Assembly: GCF_017565745.1 (NCBI RefSeq)
Contig: NZ_JAGDYM010000010.1
Span: 124,001-188,000 of the forward strand
DNA: 64,000 nt
Direction: 5' to 3'
Source of the DNA: Leucobacter weissii
Lineage (GTDB): Bacteria; Actinomycetota; Actinomycetes; Actinomycetales; Microbacteriaceae
A program made the position numbers and the translations under genes. The notes under the pieces are model-generated. The model was not told where the DNA came from and searched no databases. It saw only the letters and a program-made list of their open reading frames with translations. Positions within the stretch are counted from its first letter, which is position 1. Each line of letters starts with the position of its first letter. This document shows, piece by piece, positions 34,573-44,418 of this stretch.

Positions 34573-34955
34573 GCGTGAGAGGCCCCGGCCGCGCTCGGCT
34601 GCTGCTCGCCGCGCTGGCACTGGGACTGACGCCCCTGTGCCTCGCCGGGTGCTCGAGCGCCCCGTCCACCGGCCCGGTCGGCACCTGGGGCGACCCCGGG
34701 GCCCAGGGCGAACCCCACCTCGTCTTCGACGAGGACGGCAGGTTCTCGGGCTCCGACGGCTGCAACCGCGTGATGGGCTCGTGGCGCGTCGACGGCGACC
34801 GCATCGACCTCGGCGAGATGGCCAGCACGATGATGTACTGCGAGGGCGTGGACACCTGGCTGAACGCGGCGAGTACCGCCGTGATCCGAGACGACGCGCT
34901 GGTGCTCAACGATGCGGACGGCGCCGAGCTCGGCGTGCTCCCCCGCGGCAGCTGA
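34569..34955 (+). CDS. META-domain lipoprotein
   Basis: The protein is 128 aa. The signal peptide has a lipobox LAGC (Cys28). The mature part has the META/HslJ pattern (GTWGDPG, VFDEDGRFSGSDGCNRVMGSW, DLGEMASTMMYCEG). It should be anchored outside the membrane; HslJ relatives are linked to stress. Its ATG overlaps the aldehyde dehydrogenase stop by 4 bp, an odd partner for a catabolic enzyme. Confidence 0.85.
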   Translation: MSVRGPGRARLLLAALALGLTPLCLAGCSSAPSTGPVGTWGDPGAQGEPHLVFDEDGRFSGSDGCNRVMGSWRVDGDRIDLGEMASTMMYCEGVDTWLNAASTAVIRDDALVLNDADGAELGVLPRGS

Positions 34956-35002
34956 CGACGGTTCACACCGCCGCCCTCCGACGCGGAGATCCCGCGCGGC
35001 TC

Positions 35003-35353
35003 CTACCAGAGCACCGCGAGCGTGACGTTCAGCAAGGAGAGCCCGGCGATGGTGCCGAGGATCCCCGCGGGCACCGGCTGCTTCTTGCGTCCGACCAGGA
35101 TCATCACGATCATCACGATGAGCACGAGCAGCTTGACGGTGATCTTGAGGTTGTTCGGCTGGCCGCCGAGCGCGTAGACCATGCCGACGAGCAGCAGCCC
35201 GGTGACGAACAGCAGGTTCGCGCCGTGCAGGATCCCCGGGGTGATCCTGGCCGTGCCGCGCTTCACCTGGGGGAACTGGGCCAGCGTGCTGCCGAACACC
35301 ACGCCGAAGCCGACGAGGTGCAGAACGATCAGAATCCCCTTGACGATCTCCAT
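35003..35353 (-). CDS. Small integral membrane protein, function unknown
   Basis: The protein is 116 aa with about four membrane helices (VKGILIVLHLVGFGVVFGST, GANLLFVTGLLLVGMVYALG, TVKLLVLIVMIVMILVG and GTIAGLSLLNVTLAVLW). Similar small proteins accompany purH in actinobacteria, but no function is known to me. It follows purH on the same strand after 128 bp and a weak hairpin. Confidence 0.78.
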   Translation of the reverse strand: MEIVKGILIVLHLVGFGVVFGSTLAQFPQVKRGTARITPGILHGANLLFVTGLLLVGMVYALGGQPNNLKITVKLLVLIVMIVMILVGRKKQPVPAGILGTIAGLSLLNVTLAVLW

Positions 35354-35436
35354 GCGACCATCCTATCCGCGCGCCGGCTTGGCCACGCGCGTGCCCCTCG
35401 CCCACGGGCCTACCCTTCGACTACGGTCGCTTTTCG

Positions 35437-35462
35437 GCACGCCCGCGGGTGGGCGGGGGTGC
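35437..35462 (-). terminator. Weak hairpin after purH
   Basis: GCACGCCCGC and GCGGGGGTGC pair at 9 of 10 positions around a 6-nt loop, 20 bp past the purH stop. Confidence 0.35.
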
Positions 35463-35481
35463 ACTCGTGGCGCCGCGCGGG

Positions 35482-37161
35482 TCAGTGCGCGAAGTGGCGC
35501 TCGCCGGTGAGATACATCGTGACGCCGGCGGCCTCCGCCGCAGCGATCACCTCGTCGTCGCGCACGGAGCCGCCGGGCTGCACGACCGCGCGGACGCCGG
35601 AGTCGAGCAGCACCTGCAGCCCGTCTGCGAAGGGGAAGAAGGCGTCGGAGGCCGCCACGGCCCCGGCGGCCCGCTCCCCCGCCCGGGCGACCGCGAGCCG
35701 GCACGAATCGACGCGGTTCACCTGTCCCATGCCGACGCCCACCGACGCGCCGCCCGCGGCGAGAAGGATCGCATTCGATTTCACCGCGCGGCAGGCCCGC
35801 CAGGCGAACTCGAGCTCGGCGAGGGTCTCGGCGTCGGCCGCCGGCCCGCTCGCGAGCCGCCACGATGCGGCGGGCGCGAACGACCGATCGGCGTCCTGCA
35901 CCAGGAAGCCGCCCGAGACCTGCCGCAGCTCGTAGGGGTTCGGTTCGAAATCGGAGGGCAGCACGAGCAGGCGCAGGTTCTTCTTCTGCGTCAGGATCAC
36001 AAGCGCCTCCGGTTCGAAGTCGGGTGCGATGAGCACCTCGGTGAACACCTCGGCCACGGATCGCGCGAACTCTGCGGTCACGATCCGATTCGCGGCGATG
36101 ACTCCGCCGAAGGCCGAGACCGGGTCGCAGGCGTGCGCCGCGCGGTGGGCCTCCGCTATCGGATCCCCGGCATCGCCCTGGGCGACGGCGATCCCGCACG
36201 GATTGGCGTGCTTGACGATGGCGACCGCCGGACGCTCGTGATCGTAGGCGGCGCGCAGCGCGGCATCGGCATCGACGTAGTTGTTGTACGACATGGCCTT
36301 GCCGTGCAGTTGCGCCGCCTGCGCGATGCCGGGCAGCTCGGGATCCACGAAGAGCGCGGCGCGCTGGTGGCTGTTCTCGCCGTAGCGCAGCACCGCGGTC
36401 CGCGTGCCCGAGATGGAGAAGCCGAAGATCCGGTGCTCCCCGGATGCGGGATCGTCCTCCTCGAAGATCGCGTCGAGGGCGATGTCGTCGGTCCCGGGGT
36501 CCGCGGACGGCGGCCGATCCTCCCAGTCCCGATCCTGCTGGTCGAGGAACCAGTTGGCCACGGCCCCGTCGTAGTTCGCCGTGTGCACGAAGGCGTCGGC
36601 CGCGAGCGACCTGCGCAGCCCGAGCGTGGTGCCGCCCGCGCGCACCGCCTCGACCACCTCGTCGTAGCGATCGGGCGACACCACGATCGCCGCGTTGGCA
36701 TGGTTCTTCGCCGTCGCCCTCACCATCGCCGGCCCGCCGATGTCGACGTTCTCGATCACATCCGCCGCGGGCCTGCCCGCCGCCACCGTCTGCTCGAAGG
36801 GGTACAGGTTGACGACCACCAGTTCGAAGGGCGCGAATCCCAGCTCGTTCAACTGGCGACGGTGATCCTCGAGCCGAAGGTCCGCGAGCAGCCCCGCGTG
36901 CACGGCGGGGTGCAGGGTCTTGACGCGCCCGTCGAGGGCCTCCGCGAAACCGGTGACCTCTGCCACGTCGACGACCGCGTGCCCCGCCTCCCGGATGGTC
37001 TGGGCCGTCGACCCGGTCGAGACGATCTCGACCCCCGCTCCCGCGAGCGCTCGCGCGAGATCGAGCAGGCCCGTCTTGTCGCTCACCGAGATGAGCGCGC
37101 GGCGCACCGGAATGAGATCGCGGTGCTCGTAGAGGCTGGAATCGTGGCTCTGGACTGCCAT
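35482..37161 (-). CDS. purH: Bifunctional AICAR formyltransferase/IMP cyclohydrolase
   Basis: The protein is 559 aa. The N-terminal MGS-like cyclohydrolase domain (about 20-160) has [24 protein letters not shown] and [17 protein letters not shown]. The C-terminal transformylase domain has [35 protein letters not shown] and [20 protein letters not shown]. It catalyses the last two steps to IMP in purine synthesis. It follows purN after 63 bp in a perM-DUF4190-purN-purH order. Confidence 0.97.
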   Translation of the reverse strand: MAVQSHDSSLYEHRDLIPVRRALISVSDKTGLLDLARALAGAGVEIVSTGSTAQTIREAGHAVVDVAEVTGFAEALDGRVKTLHPAVHAGLLADLRLEDHRRQLNELGFAPFELVVVNLYPFEQTVAAGRPAADVIENVDIGGPAMVRATAKNHANAAIVVSPDRYDEVVEAVRAGGTTLGLRRSLAADAFVHTANYDGAVANWFLDQQDRDWEDRPPSADPGTDDIALDAIFEEDDPASGEHRIFGFSISGTRTAVLRYGENSHQRAALFVDPELPGIAQAAQLHGKAMSYNNYVDADAALRAAYDHERPAVAIVKHANPCGIAVAQGDAGDPIAEAHRAAHACDPVSAFGGVIAANRIVTAEFARSVAEVFTEVLIAPDFEPEALVILTQKKNLRLLVLPSDFEPNPYELRQVSGGFLVQDADRSFAPAASWRLASGPAADAETLAELEFAWRACRAVKSNAILLAAGGASVGVGMGQVNRVDSCRLAVARAGERAAGAVAASDAFFPFADGLQVLLDSGVRAVVQPGGSVRDDEVIAAAEAAGVTMYLTGERHFAH

Positions 37162-37224
37162 ATCGGGCGAGCTCCTGTCGTCGGTGGTGTCTGAAGGCGG
37201 ATGGTTGCTGAAGTGCGGCGCCGT

Positions 37225-37878
37225 CTAGCTGACGGACGGTCCCGTCGCGTCGAGAACGAGTTCGCCCTCGGCGATCCGGCGCACGGTGTCGACGAGCAGC
37301 GGCCGCTCGAGCTGCTTGATCCTCTCGTGCAGCTCCGGCTCGCTCTCGCCGGGCCGGATCTCGACCCGCGCACGGCGCAGGACCGGGCCGGTGTCCACGC
37401 CCTCGTCGATGACGTGCACGCTGACGCCGGTCTCCCGCGCCCCGGCGGCGAGCGCATCGCGCACCGCGCGGGCGCCGGGAAAGCTGGGGAGCAGCGCCGG
37501 GTGGGTGTTGATGAGGTGCGGAGAGAAGGCGGCGACGAACCCGGCGGGGAGGATCCGCATGAGCCCGGCGCTGACGACGAGTCCGGTCCTATCGACCGGG
37601 CCGGGGCCGCCGCTCACGCCGTGCGCCCTGATGGCCGCGGCCAGCGCCTCGCCCCAGGCCTCGCGGCGGTCGAAGTCGCGGGGCCGCACCACGAAGACGG
37701 GCACCCCGGCCTCCTGCGCGTGCCGGAGCCCCGGGGCATCGGTATCGCTTCCGACGCCGACGATCCGCACCGGGTAGGCGGGATCCCGCGTCGCGTCGAG
37801 CAGCGCCCTGAGGTTGCTGCCGCTGCCGGAGATCAGTACGACGACGTCGAGCAGGTGGGCCGCACCGCTCACATGCAC
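37225..37878 (-). CDS. purN: Phosphoribosylglycinamide formyltransferase
   Basis: The protein is 217 aa. Motifs are LISGSGSNLRALLDA, the catalytic region HLINTHPALLPSFPGARAV, and SVHVIDEGVDTGPVL (His and Asp of the active site). It transfers a formyl group from 10-formyl-THF to GAR in purine synthesis. It overlaps the upstream DUF4190 gene by 10 bp. Any start some codons later, nearer VVVLISGSG, would also give a complete enzyme. Confidence 0.95.
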   Translation of the reverse strand: MHVSGAAHLLDVVVLISGSGSNLRALLDATRDPAYPVRIVGVGSDTDAPGLRHAQEAGVPVFVVRPRDFDRREAWGEALAAAIRAHGVSGGPGPVDRTGLVVSAGLMRILPAGFVAAFSPHLINTHPALLPSFPGARAVRDALAAGARETGVSVHVIDEGVDTGPVLRRARVEIRPGESEPELHERIKQLERPLLVDTVRRIAEGELVLDATGPSVS

Positions 37879-38822
37879 GCCAGGCTGTCCTCCATGACGG
37901 CATCGAAGTAGTCCGTGAACAGATCCTCGGAACTCCCCTCGAGCGGATTCTCGATGAAGTCGCTGAACGCGGCGTAGACCTCGCGGTTGGGGCTGTCGAT
38001 CTCGCCGAGCTTGCGGAAGGCGTCGCGGAGCGCTTCCGGCACTTCGGTGCCGTCGACTTCCTGCTGGGATTCGGAGATCTCGCTCAGCGTCGCGCAGAAC
38101 TCCGCGGAGCGCTCGGAGGTGCCCTCGGTGCCGGCGTCGGTGTCGGTCGACTCGTCCGGATCGACCGGGTCGGTCTCGGGAACCGTGGGGGTCGGCGTGA
38201 CCTCCTCGATGCTGTCGCTGAGGCGCTCGCTCGCCTCGTCGACGCTGCTGACGACCATGCCGGCGACGGCGAGGGAGATGACGATGCCGAGGATCACCAG
38301 AGCGACCTGGACGTAGCCGATGATCGTGCCGGCGAGGGCGAAACCGCGGCCGCGCTCACCCCGCTTCTTGATCTGGCCGAGCGCGATGTGCCCGCAGATG
38401 ATGCCGACGAGTCCGATGAAGAACGACCCGACGAAGGCCACGATCGCCAGCGCGTTCAGCGGCGGCTGCTGCGGGGGGACGGGAGCGCCCGGCTGCTGCG
38501 GAGCGCTCGGCGGAGCGTAGCCGCCGCCTGACGCGCCCTGCTGGGGGGCCGCCCCGTAAGGGGGTGCGGGCTGCTGGGGAGGCTGGGCCGGAGCGAGCGG
38601 CTGAGTCGGCTGGGTCGCCTGCTGGGCAAACGGCTGCTGGGCCGACGGGAGCGGCTGAGTCGGCTGAGTCGGCTGTGGAGGGAACGTCGACTGCGGCGGC
38701 TGGATCCCCTGGGGCGGCTGGATCCCCTGCGGCGGTTCGATCCCCTGCGGCGGCTCCGGGGCTGCAGGCGGCTTGGGCGCTGCGGGTTGCTGGTCTCCGC
38801 CCGGGGTGGTCGGTTCCGACAT
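37869..38822 (-). CDS. DUF4190-type membrane protein with Pro/Gln-rich N-terminus
   Basis: The protein is 317 aa. Residues 1-120 are low-complexity, rich in Pro and Gln, with repeated PPQGI and TQPTQPL units. Two membrane helices follow (LNALAIVAFVGSFFIGLVGI, then GYVQVALVILGIVISLAVAG) with the DUF4190 signature ICGHIALGQIKKRGERGRGF. An acidic Thr/Asp/Glu linker leads to a small outer domain with two Cys residues. GGAGGAG precedes the ATG. Its position between perM and purN is unusual for the otherwise conserved perM-purN-purH set. Confidence 0.85.
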   Translation of the reverse strand: MSEPTTPGGDQQPAAPKPPAAPEPPQGIEPPQGIQPPQGIQPPQSTFPPQPTQPTQPLPSAQQPFAQQATQPTQPLAPAQPPQQPAPPYGAAPQQGASGGGYAPPSAPQQPGAPVPPQQPPLNALAIVAFVGSFFIGLVGIICGHIALGQIKKRGERGRGFALAGTIIGYVQVALVILGIVISLAVAGMVVSSVDEASERLSDSIEEVTPTPTVPETDPVDPDESTDTDAGTEGTSERSAEFCATLSEISESQQEVDGTEVPEALRDAFRKLGEIDSPNREVYAAFSDFIENPLEGSSEDLFTDYFDAVMEDSLACM

Positions 38823-38959
38823 GTCGATCTCCTCCTCGTCCGTGGAGCTCCGCGGCTCGTCGGTCCTATCCGGGAGAGCATCGAAGCGGGGCGCTGCTGC
38901 GCGCGTCGACGAATCCGACGTGCGCACAGCAATTGTAGTGTCCCGGGCGGGTCTCGCGC

Positions 38960-40270
38960 TCAGCCGTTTCCCGCGGACGGGACCTCTTCGTCCGCGCTCG
39001 CCGTCCAGTCGAAGGCGTTCGGCTCGGGATCCGGTTCTCTCCGGCTCTCCAGGTCGAGGCGTCGGGCGAGCACGCCGGGCACCAGGCCGAAGCCGAGCTC
39101 GAGCGCGATGAGCCCTCCCACCAGCCACGGAGCCGGTCCGACCACCGCGAGGCGGCCCGGCCCGGCGGCTCCGGTGGCGAGTGCCGAGAGCCCCGCGACG
39201 GCGAGGCCCGCGAGGAGCGCGGCGAGGAGCGGAACGACGATGGCGACGGAGAGTGAGCTGTGCCGGAGATCGCTGCGGGCGCCTGCGAGCGCGCCGATCG
39301 CGATGGCCGAGAGCACGACTGCGGCCGGGGCCAGTCCTCCCGCCCATCCCCAGCCCTCCGGGACGGCGCCGAGGAGCGGGAACGCCGGGAGGGGGCCCAG
39401 AAGCGTCTCGAACGGGGTGACCGAGGTGCCGGCGCCGATGGCGAAGCCGGCGCCGGAGAACCAGGCGATCCCCCAGACGCAGGCGACCGGCAGCAGCACC
39501 AGGTTGAGCAGGAACAGGAGGATCAGCCCGAGGACGTCGGGGTGCAGCCCCTGCCCCAGCGCGACGATGTCGACGTAGCCGACGACGACGGCCACGGCGA
39601 AGCCGAGTGCGCCGAGGGTCGCCAGCCCCGCCACCGAGGCGGCCGCGAGGCGGATCACCTCCGCCGCGCGTCCCGGCAGCGCGGACGCCCGGAGTTCGCC
39701 GAACGGCTCGACCAGGCGCTGGACACGGCGGGTCATGGATTTCCACCAGGCGTGCCCCGCGGTCGCCGCGTGCAGCAGATACCCGGCTCCCGAGCTCGCA
39801 GCGTAGCAGAGCGCGGGGACCGCGGCGCAGGCCCAGAGGGGCCAGTCCGGCAGGGGCGACGCGAGGACCGCGATGCCGCCGGCGGCGACCGCGAATCCGA
39901 TCGCACCGCCGAGCACTCCGGCGGCCCCCTTGGCGCCCTCTCGCGCGAATCTCCGACCGGCGCGGAAGGCGAGGACGACGGTCAGCAGGGTGAGGCCGAG
40001 CGGCGCGAGGGAGAGGGTGAAGTCCAGTGCGCCGCCGCCGAGGCCGAGGCTCAGCGCGGCGTCTGCGTCGAGTGAGAAACCCAGCGGGACGAAGTGCGCG
40101 AGCAGCCAACCGGCGGAGATTCCCGCGACCACGTCGCCCGGTTCGGCTGCGAGGTCGAAGGCGAGCCACCAGAGCAGCACGCCCACGACGGCGATGATCG
40201 CCCAGGCGGCGAGCGCGACGGCCAACGCCTCGATCGCTGCCGCACCCGCGGTCACCACTGCTTTCATCAT
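38960..40270 (-). CDS. PerM-like multi-pass membrane protein (DUF6350)
   Basis: The protein is 436 aa with about 9-10 membrane helices and short acidic ends. Helices such as AIIAVVGVLLWWLAFDLA and PLGLTLLTVVLAFRAGRRFA match DUF6350. The mycobacterial member PerM (Rv0955) lies directly before purN-purH and is linked to persistence and cell division. The same synteny, apart from the inserted DUF4190 gene, supports the assignment. Confidence 0.85.
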   Translation of the reverse strand: MMKAVVTAGAAAIEALAVALAAWAIIAVVGVLLWWLAFDLAAEPGDVVAGISAGWLLAHFVPLGFSLDADAALSLGLGGGALDFTLSLAPLGLTLLTVVLAFRAGRRFAREGAKGAAGVLGGAIGFAVAAGGIAVLASPLPDWPLWACAAVPALCYAASSGAGYLLHAATAGHAWWKSMTRRVQRLVEPFGELRASALPGRAAEVIRLAAASVAGLATLGALGFAVAVVVGYVDIVALGQGLHPDVLGLILLFLLNLVLLPVACVWGIAWFSGAGFAIGAGTSVTPFETLLGPLPAFPLLGAVPEGWGWAGGLAPAAVVLSAIAIGALAGARSDLRHSSLSVAIVVPLLAALLAGLAVAGLSALATGAAGPGRLAVVGPAPWLVGGLIALELGFGLVPGVLARRLDLESRREPDPEPNAFDWTASADEEVPSAGNG

Positions 40271-40338
40271 CCCCAGGCTACCCCTTCGTCACCGATCTCC
40301 CAGGACCCTCGCGGCTCGGCTGATCCTCGCGATCCGGC

Positions 40339-40384
40339 TGCTCCGCCGCACGGCTCAGCCGAACGGCTCAGTCGAACGGCATCG
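40339..40384. repeat. Tandem CGGCTCAG(C/T)CGAA repeat at the response-regulator 3' end
   Basis: Two near-identical 13-bp units lie side by side at the stop codon of the response regulator, probably a small slippage duplication. Confidence 0.4.
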
Positions 40385-41015
40385 TGCGGGCGAGCGCGGC
40401 GGCGTGGGTGCGGCTCTCGGCGCCCAGCTTGGCGAGGATGCTCGATACGTGCGTCTTGACGGTCGGCAGCGAGATACCGAGCCTGGCCGCGATGCGGGCG
40501 TTCGAGCTTCCGTCGCGGATCGCCGCGAGCACATCCCTCTCGCGTTCCGTCAGCGAGGCGAACCCGGGCGGCGCTTCGGGCCGGGGCGCACCGTTCGCGA
40601 CCTCGGCGAGCGCGCGCCGGGTCACCCGCGGATCGAGCACGCCCTCGCCGGCCGCGATCCGCCGCACGGCGTCGATGAGCGGCGCGGCCTCGGTCGTCTT
40701 CAGCAGGAAGCCCGCGGCGCCCGCCCGGATCGCGCCGAGCACCAGGTCGTCCTCGTCGAAGCTGGTGAGCACGAGGACCTCGGCGACACCGGCCCGCACG
40801 ATCCGCTCGGTCGCCTCGACCCCGTTCATCCCGGGCATGCGGAGGTCCATGACGACCACGTCCGGCCGCAATGCGGCGGCGTTGCGCACGGCGGAGGCTC
40901 CATCGGCGGCTTCCCCGACGACCCGGATCCCTCCGGATTCGAGGAGGATCCGCAGCCCTTCGCGGATCATCCCGTGGTCGTCCGCGAGCAGCACGCGCGG
41001 GTTCTTCGGCGTCAC
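40368..41015 (-). CDS. NarL/LuxR-type response regulator
   Basis: The protein is 215 aa. The receiver domain has the acidic pair in LLADDHG and the phospho-acceptor Asp57 in VVVMDLRMPGMNG, plus Lys in FLLKTTEAAPL. The LuxR HTH covers about 148-205 (LTERERDVLAAIRDG, SNARIAARLGISLPTVKTHV). The GTG at 41015 overlaps the kinase stop as GTGA. With the kinase it forms a two-component system. Target genes are unknown. Confidence 0.94.
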   Translation of the reverse strand: MTPKNPRVLLADDHGMIREGLRILLESGGIRVVGEAADGASAVRNAAALRPDVVVMDLRMPGMNGVEATERIVRAGVAEVLVLTSFDEDDLVLGAIRAGAAGFLLKTTEAAPLIDAVRRIAAGEGVLDPRVTRRALAEVANGAPRPEAPPGFASLTERERDVLAAIRDGSSNARIAARLGISLPTVKTHVSSILAKLGAESRTHAAALARTMPFD

Positions 41016-42226
41016 GCGAGCGCCTCTCTCGGCAATCGCGCGCGCACCGCCCACCGTTCGCCCTCGGCGCCGGCCTCGAAGACGCCGCCCGTCGCCCGCA
41101 CCCGCTCGGCGAGCATCTCGAGGCCCGCTCCGCTGCCGACCAGCCCGACGCGCGGCTCTCCCCCGCGCGACACGATGCTCGCCACCACCGAGTCGCCCTC
41201 CTCGCACAGACGCACCTCCACCAGGGAGCCCGAGGCGTGGCGGACGCAGTTGACCAGCGCCTCCTGCACCACGCGGCCCAGGGCGTGGTCGGCCGCGGGT
41301 CCCAGCGCTCCGCCGATCCGGTCGGCGAGATCGACCCGCACCCCGGACCGTTCCGCCTCCGCCACCAGCCTCGGCACGTCATCCCGTCCGACCGGCCCCG
41401 GCGGGTGGTCGGAACCGCCGCGCAGCACGGCGATCATCGAGCGCAGGGCCCCGTGCGCTTCGAGGCTCGCGTCGCGGACCGCCCGGAGCGCGTCGCGCTC
41501 GCGGACTCCGGCGGCCTCCGCGCCGGGCCCCGTGAGGGCCGCTTCGCTGCGGATCGCCACGGCGGCCACGTGCCCGGCCACGACGTCGTGCAGTTCCCTC
41601 GCCATGCGTTCGCGCTCCTCGCGCACCGCGCCCGTGCGGTCGAGCTCCGCCAGCCGAGAGGCGTCCTCGGCGCGCTGGCGATAGAGCCGGACGAGTTCGC
41701 GCGATTGCGCCACCGAGTTCGCATACCAGTAGGAGAACCCGAGCAGCGCGCCGAACGGGATCCCGACCATCAAGGCGATGCGCGCATCGGCCGAGCGCAG
41801 CAGCGCGGCAGCCGTGAACAGCAGGGTCGCGGCCGCAACGGCGACGAGGACCCGCCTCCGGCCCTCGGCGCTCAGCTCGACGATGAGGGCGTGCAGCAGT
41901 TCGAGCATGACCAGCATCGGCACGATACCCCCGACGGTCAGCAGATCGAGCAGGAACAGCGCGGTGGCGACTCCGAGCCCCAGGCCCGGAGCGCGTCGTT
42001 TCAGCAGTACGAGCGCAGAGGACGGAATGGCCGTCGCCAGACCCCACCAGGCCGGCACCGGCTCGAGCAGTACGGAGAACACGTCCCACATGCCCGACAG
42101 GCCGAGCGCCGCGAAGACCACGGCGAGACCCAGGTACAGGGCCGCCTGGACCGGGAGCAGCGCCATGAGACTCCGCGCCTCACGCGGCTCCTCGGCGTCC
42201 TGCGCCCGTGCGTTCCCCACCGTCAT
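41012..42226 (-). CDS. NarL-type sensor histidine kinase
   Basis: The protein is 404 aa. Five or six membrane helices (about 20-170) have almost no extracellular loop, as in cell-envelope stress kinases. HisKA_3 has the phospho-accepting His213 in MARELHDVVAGHVAAVAI, and the HATPase region has VVQEALVNCVRHA and GSGAGLEMLAERV. It is coupled to the response regulator and divergent from a GAP-family membrane protein, a possible target. Confidence 0.93.
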   Translation of the reverse strand: MTVGNARAQDAEEPREARSLMALLPVQAALYLGLAVVFAALGLSGMWDVFSVLLEPVPAWWGLATAIPSSALVLLKRRAPGLGLGVATALFLLDLLTVGGIVPMLVMLELLHALIVELSAEGRRRVLVAVAAATLLFTAAALLRSADARIALMVGIPFGALLGFSYWYANSVAQSRELVRLYRQRAEDASRLAELDRTGAVREERERMARELHDVVAGHVAAVAIRSEAALTGPGAEAAGVRERDALRAVRDASLEAHGALRSMIAVLRGGSDHPPGPVGRDDVPRLVAEAERSGVRVDLADRIGGALGPAADHALGRVVQEALVNCVRHASGSLVEVRLCEEGDSVVASIVSRGGEPRVGLVGSGAGLEMLAERVRATGGVFEAGAEGERWAVRARLPREALA

Positions 42227-42335
42227 GACTCCATCAAATCAGGGACGGCCGACATTCGCCTCAGACCAAAGGACGACCCCGGTCTCGGGCTTTCAGCCGA
42301 TCCCCTCGCTCCGCTCGTCGCCCGAGAATCGAGGC

Positions 42336-43094
42336 ATGGACCTGCTCACCGATCTGCCCCTTCCGGCGGCGCTCGCGATCCTCGCCCTCGTGGACGGCCT
42401 CAGCGTCGGCACGCTGCTGATCCCGCTCTTCCTCCTCGTCGCTCCGGGCCGCCCGCGGGTACCGAGGATCCTGCTGTATCTCGGCACCATCACGTTCTTC
42501 TACCTGGGCGTCGGCGTGCTCTTCATGCTCGGGATCCTCAGCGTGATCGACCTCGGCCGCAACTTTCTCGCCTCGGCCGCGGGGCAGGTCTCGCTGCTCG
42601 TGGTCGGCGCGGGGTTGCTCGCGCTGGGGATCTGGATGGGCGTCGCCGACTCGCGACGCAAGAGGCGCGCCGCCGCGGGCGACCCCGGCGCCCAGGACGG
42701 CGGACGCCTGCTGCGCTGGCGGGAGCGGCTGCTCGCGCCCGGGACGAGCGGCGCCGCCGTGATGGGCGTGGCGCTGGCGGCGGGGATCGCGGAGATCGCC
42801 GGGATGCTGCCCTACCTGATCGGCATGACCATGCTCGCCGACGCCCCGATCGGCGCGGCCGAGCGCTTCGCGCTGCTCGCCGGCTACTGCGCGGTGATGA
42901 TCCTCCCGGCGCTGGCGCTGCTCGCCGCGCGGGTGCTCGCCGCGAGGGCGGTCGAGCGTCCCCTGCAGCGCTTCACGGCCTGGATGCAGCGCACGGGCGC
43001 CGAGAACACCTCCTGGATCCTCGGCATCGTCGGTTTCCTGCTCGTCCGCTCCGCCGCGACCCAGCTCGGGCTCGAGCTGCCCGTCATCGGCTGA
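42336..43094 (+). CDS. GAP/Sap-family membrane protein (SfLAP-like)
   Basis: The protein is 252 aa with about six membrane helices and the family-typical opening ALAILALVDGLSVGTLLIPL and IPLFLLVAPGRPRVPRIL. Mycobacterial Sap and Gap proteins help surface glycolipids to reach the envelope. The function here is not known. It is divergent from the two-component genes, with a 109-bp spacer. Confidence 0.82.
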   Translation: MDLLTDLPLPAALAILALVDGLSVGTLLIPLFLLVAPGRPRVPRILLYLGTITFFYLGVGVLFMLGILSVIDLGRNFLASAAGQVSLLVVGAGLLALGIWMGVADSRRKRRAAAGDPGAQDGGRLLRWRERLLAPGTSGAAVMGVALAAGIAEIAGMLPYLIGMTMLADAPIGAAERFALLAGYCAVMILPALALLAARVLAARAVERPLQRFTAWMQRTGAENTSWILGIVGFLLVRSAATQLGLELPVIG

Positions 43095-43161
43095 GGCGAG
43101 GCGCTCCCGGAAGCACCGTTGAGATTCGACAACGCGGCGAGCGTGCGTCACGGACGCGCCG

Positions 43162-43385
43162 ATGTTGTTCTTCGACGTGCAGAGCAGCAAGGGGGACGTG
43201 CCGCCGCTCGCGGGGTACGCTCCGTTTCCAGGAGTACGTTATTGCGGGTCCACACGGTACCCCCCCCCCGACCCAGGACGTACTTCCGCACGCACCGCCT
43301 GGAAGTCGACGAGCTGGGCGGCATGATCGCGAAACGCTACGACGGATCCGGGCTGATCGCCCTGGTGCTGGAAGAGATCCACTGA
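43162..43385 (+). pseudogene. Possible small gene split by a C10 run
   Basis: Starting at ATG 43162, a frame opens with LFFDVQSSKGDVPPLAGYAP. After ten cytosines (43260-43269), a different frame reads RTHRLEVDELGGMIAKRYDG and ends LIALVLEEIH. The two join in a 74-residue frame only if the run had one more (or two fewer) C. No family was recognised and no ribosome site is clear. It may be a remnant, a slippage-controlled small gene, a sequencing error or chance. Confidence 0.25.
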
Positions 43386-43422
43386 TCGCTCTCTTCTCGC
43401 GCGCTTCGGCCGAGTACCGCGA

Positions 43423-43457
43423 GAGGCCCCCGGTCCGAACCCGGGACCGGGGGCCTC
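43423..43457 (-). terminator. Terminator of sucCD
   Basis: GAGGCCCCCGGTCC-N7-GGACCGGGGGCCTC has perfect 14-bp arms about 30 bp after the sucD stop on the minus strand. Confidence 0.7.
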
Positions 43458-43486
43458 CCACGCTGGTACCAGCGTGCGGCGATGCG

Positions 43487-44389
<903 letters not shown>

Positions 44390-44418
44390 GTTGAGTGCTT
44401 CCTCGTTCGTGCGTGGGC

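Larger units (their letters stand above)
43095..43486. other. Spacer between GAP gene and sucD with possible gene remnant and terminator
   Basis: This 392-bp spacer holds a possible small frameshifted reading frame with a C10 run (43162-43385), the sucD terminator (43423-43457) and a 14-bp perfect palindrome CGCTGGTACCAGCG at 43461-43474. Confidence 0.5.

Noticed and set aside
5201-34955. Genomic island or mobile element carrying the amine genes
   Set aside because: No integrase, transposase, flanking repeats or clear shift in base composition was seen, apart from AT-rich promoter spacers.
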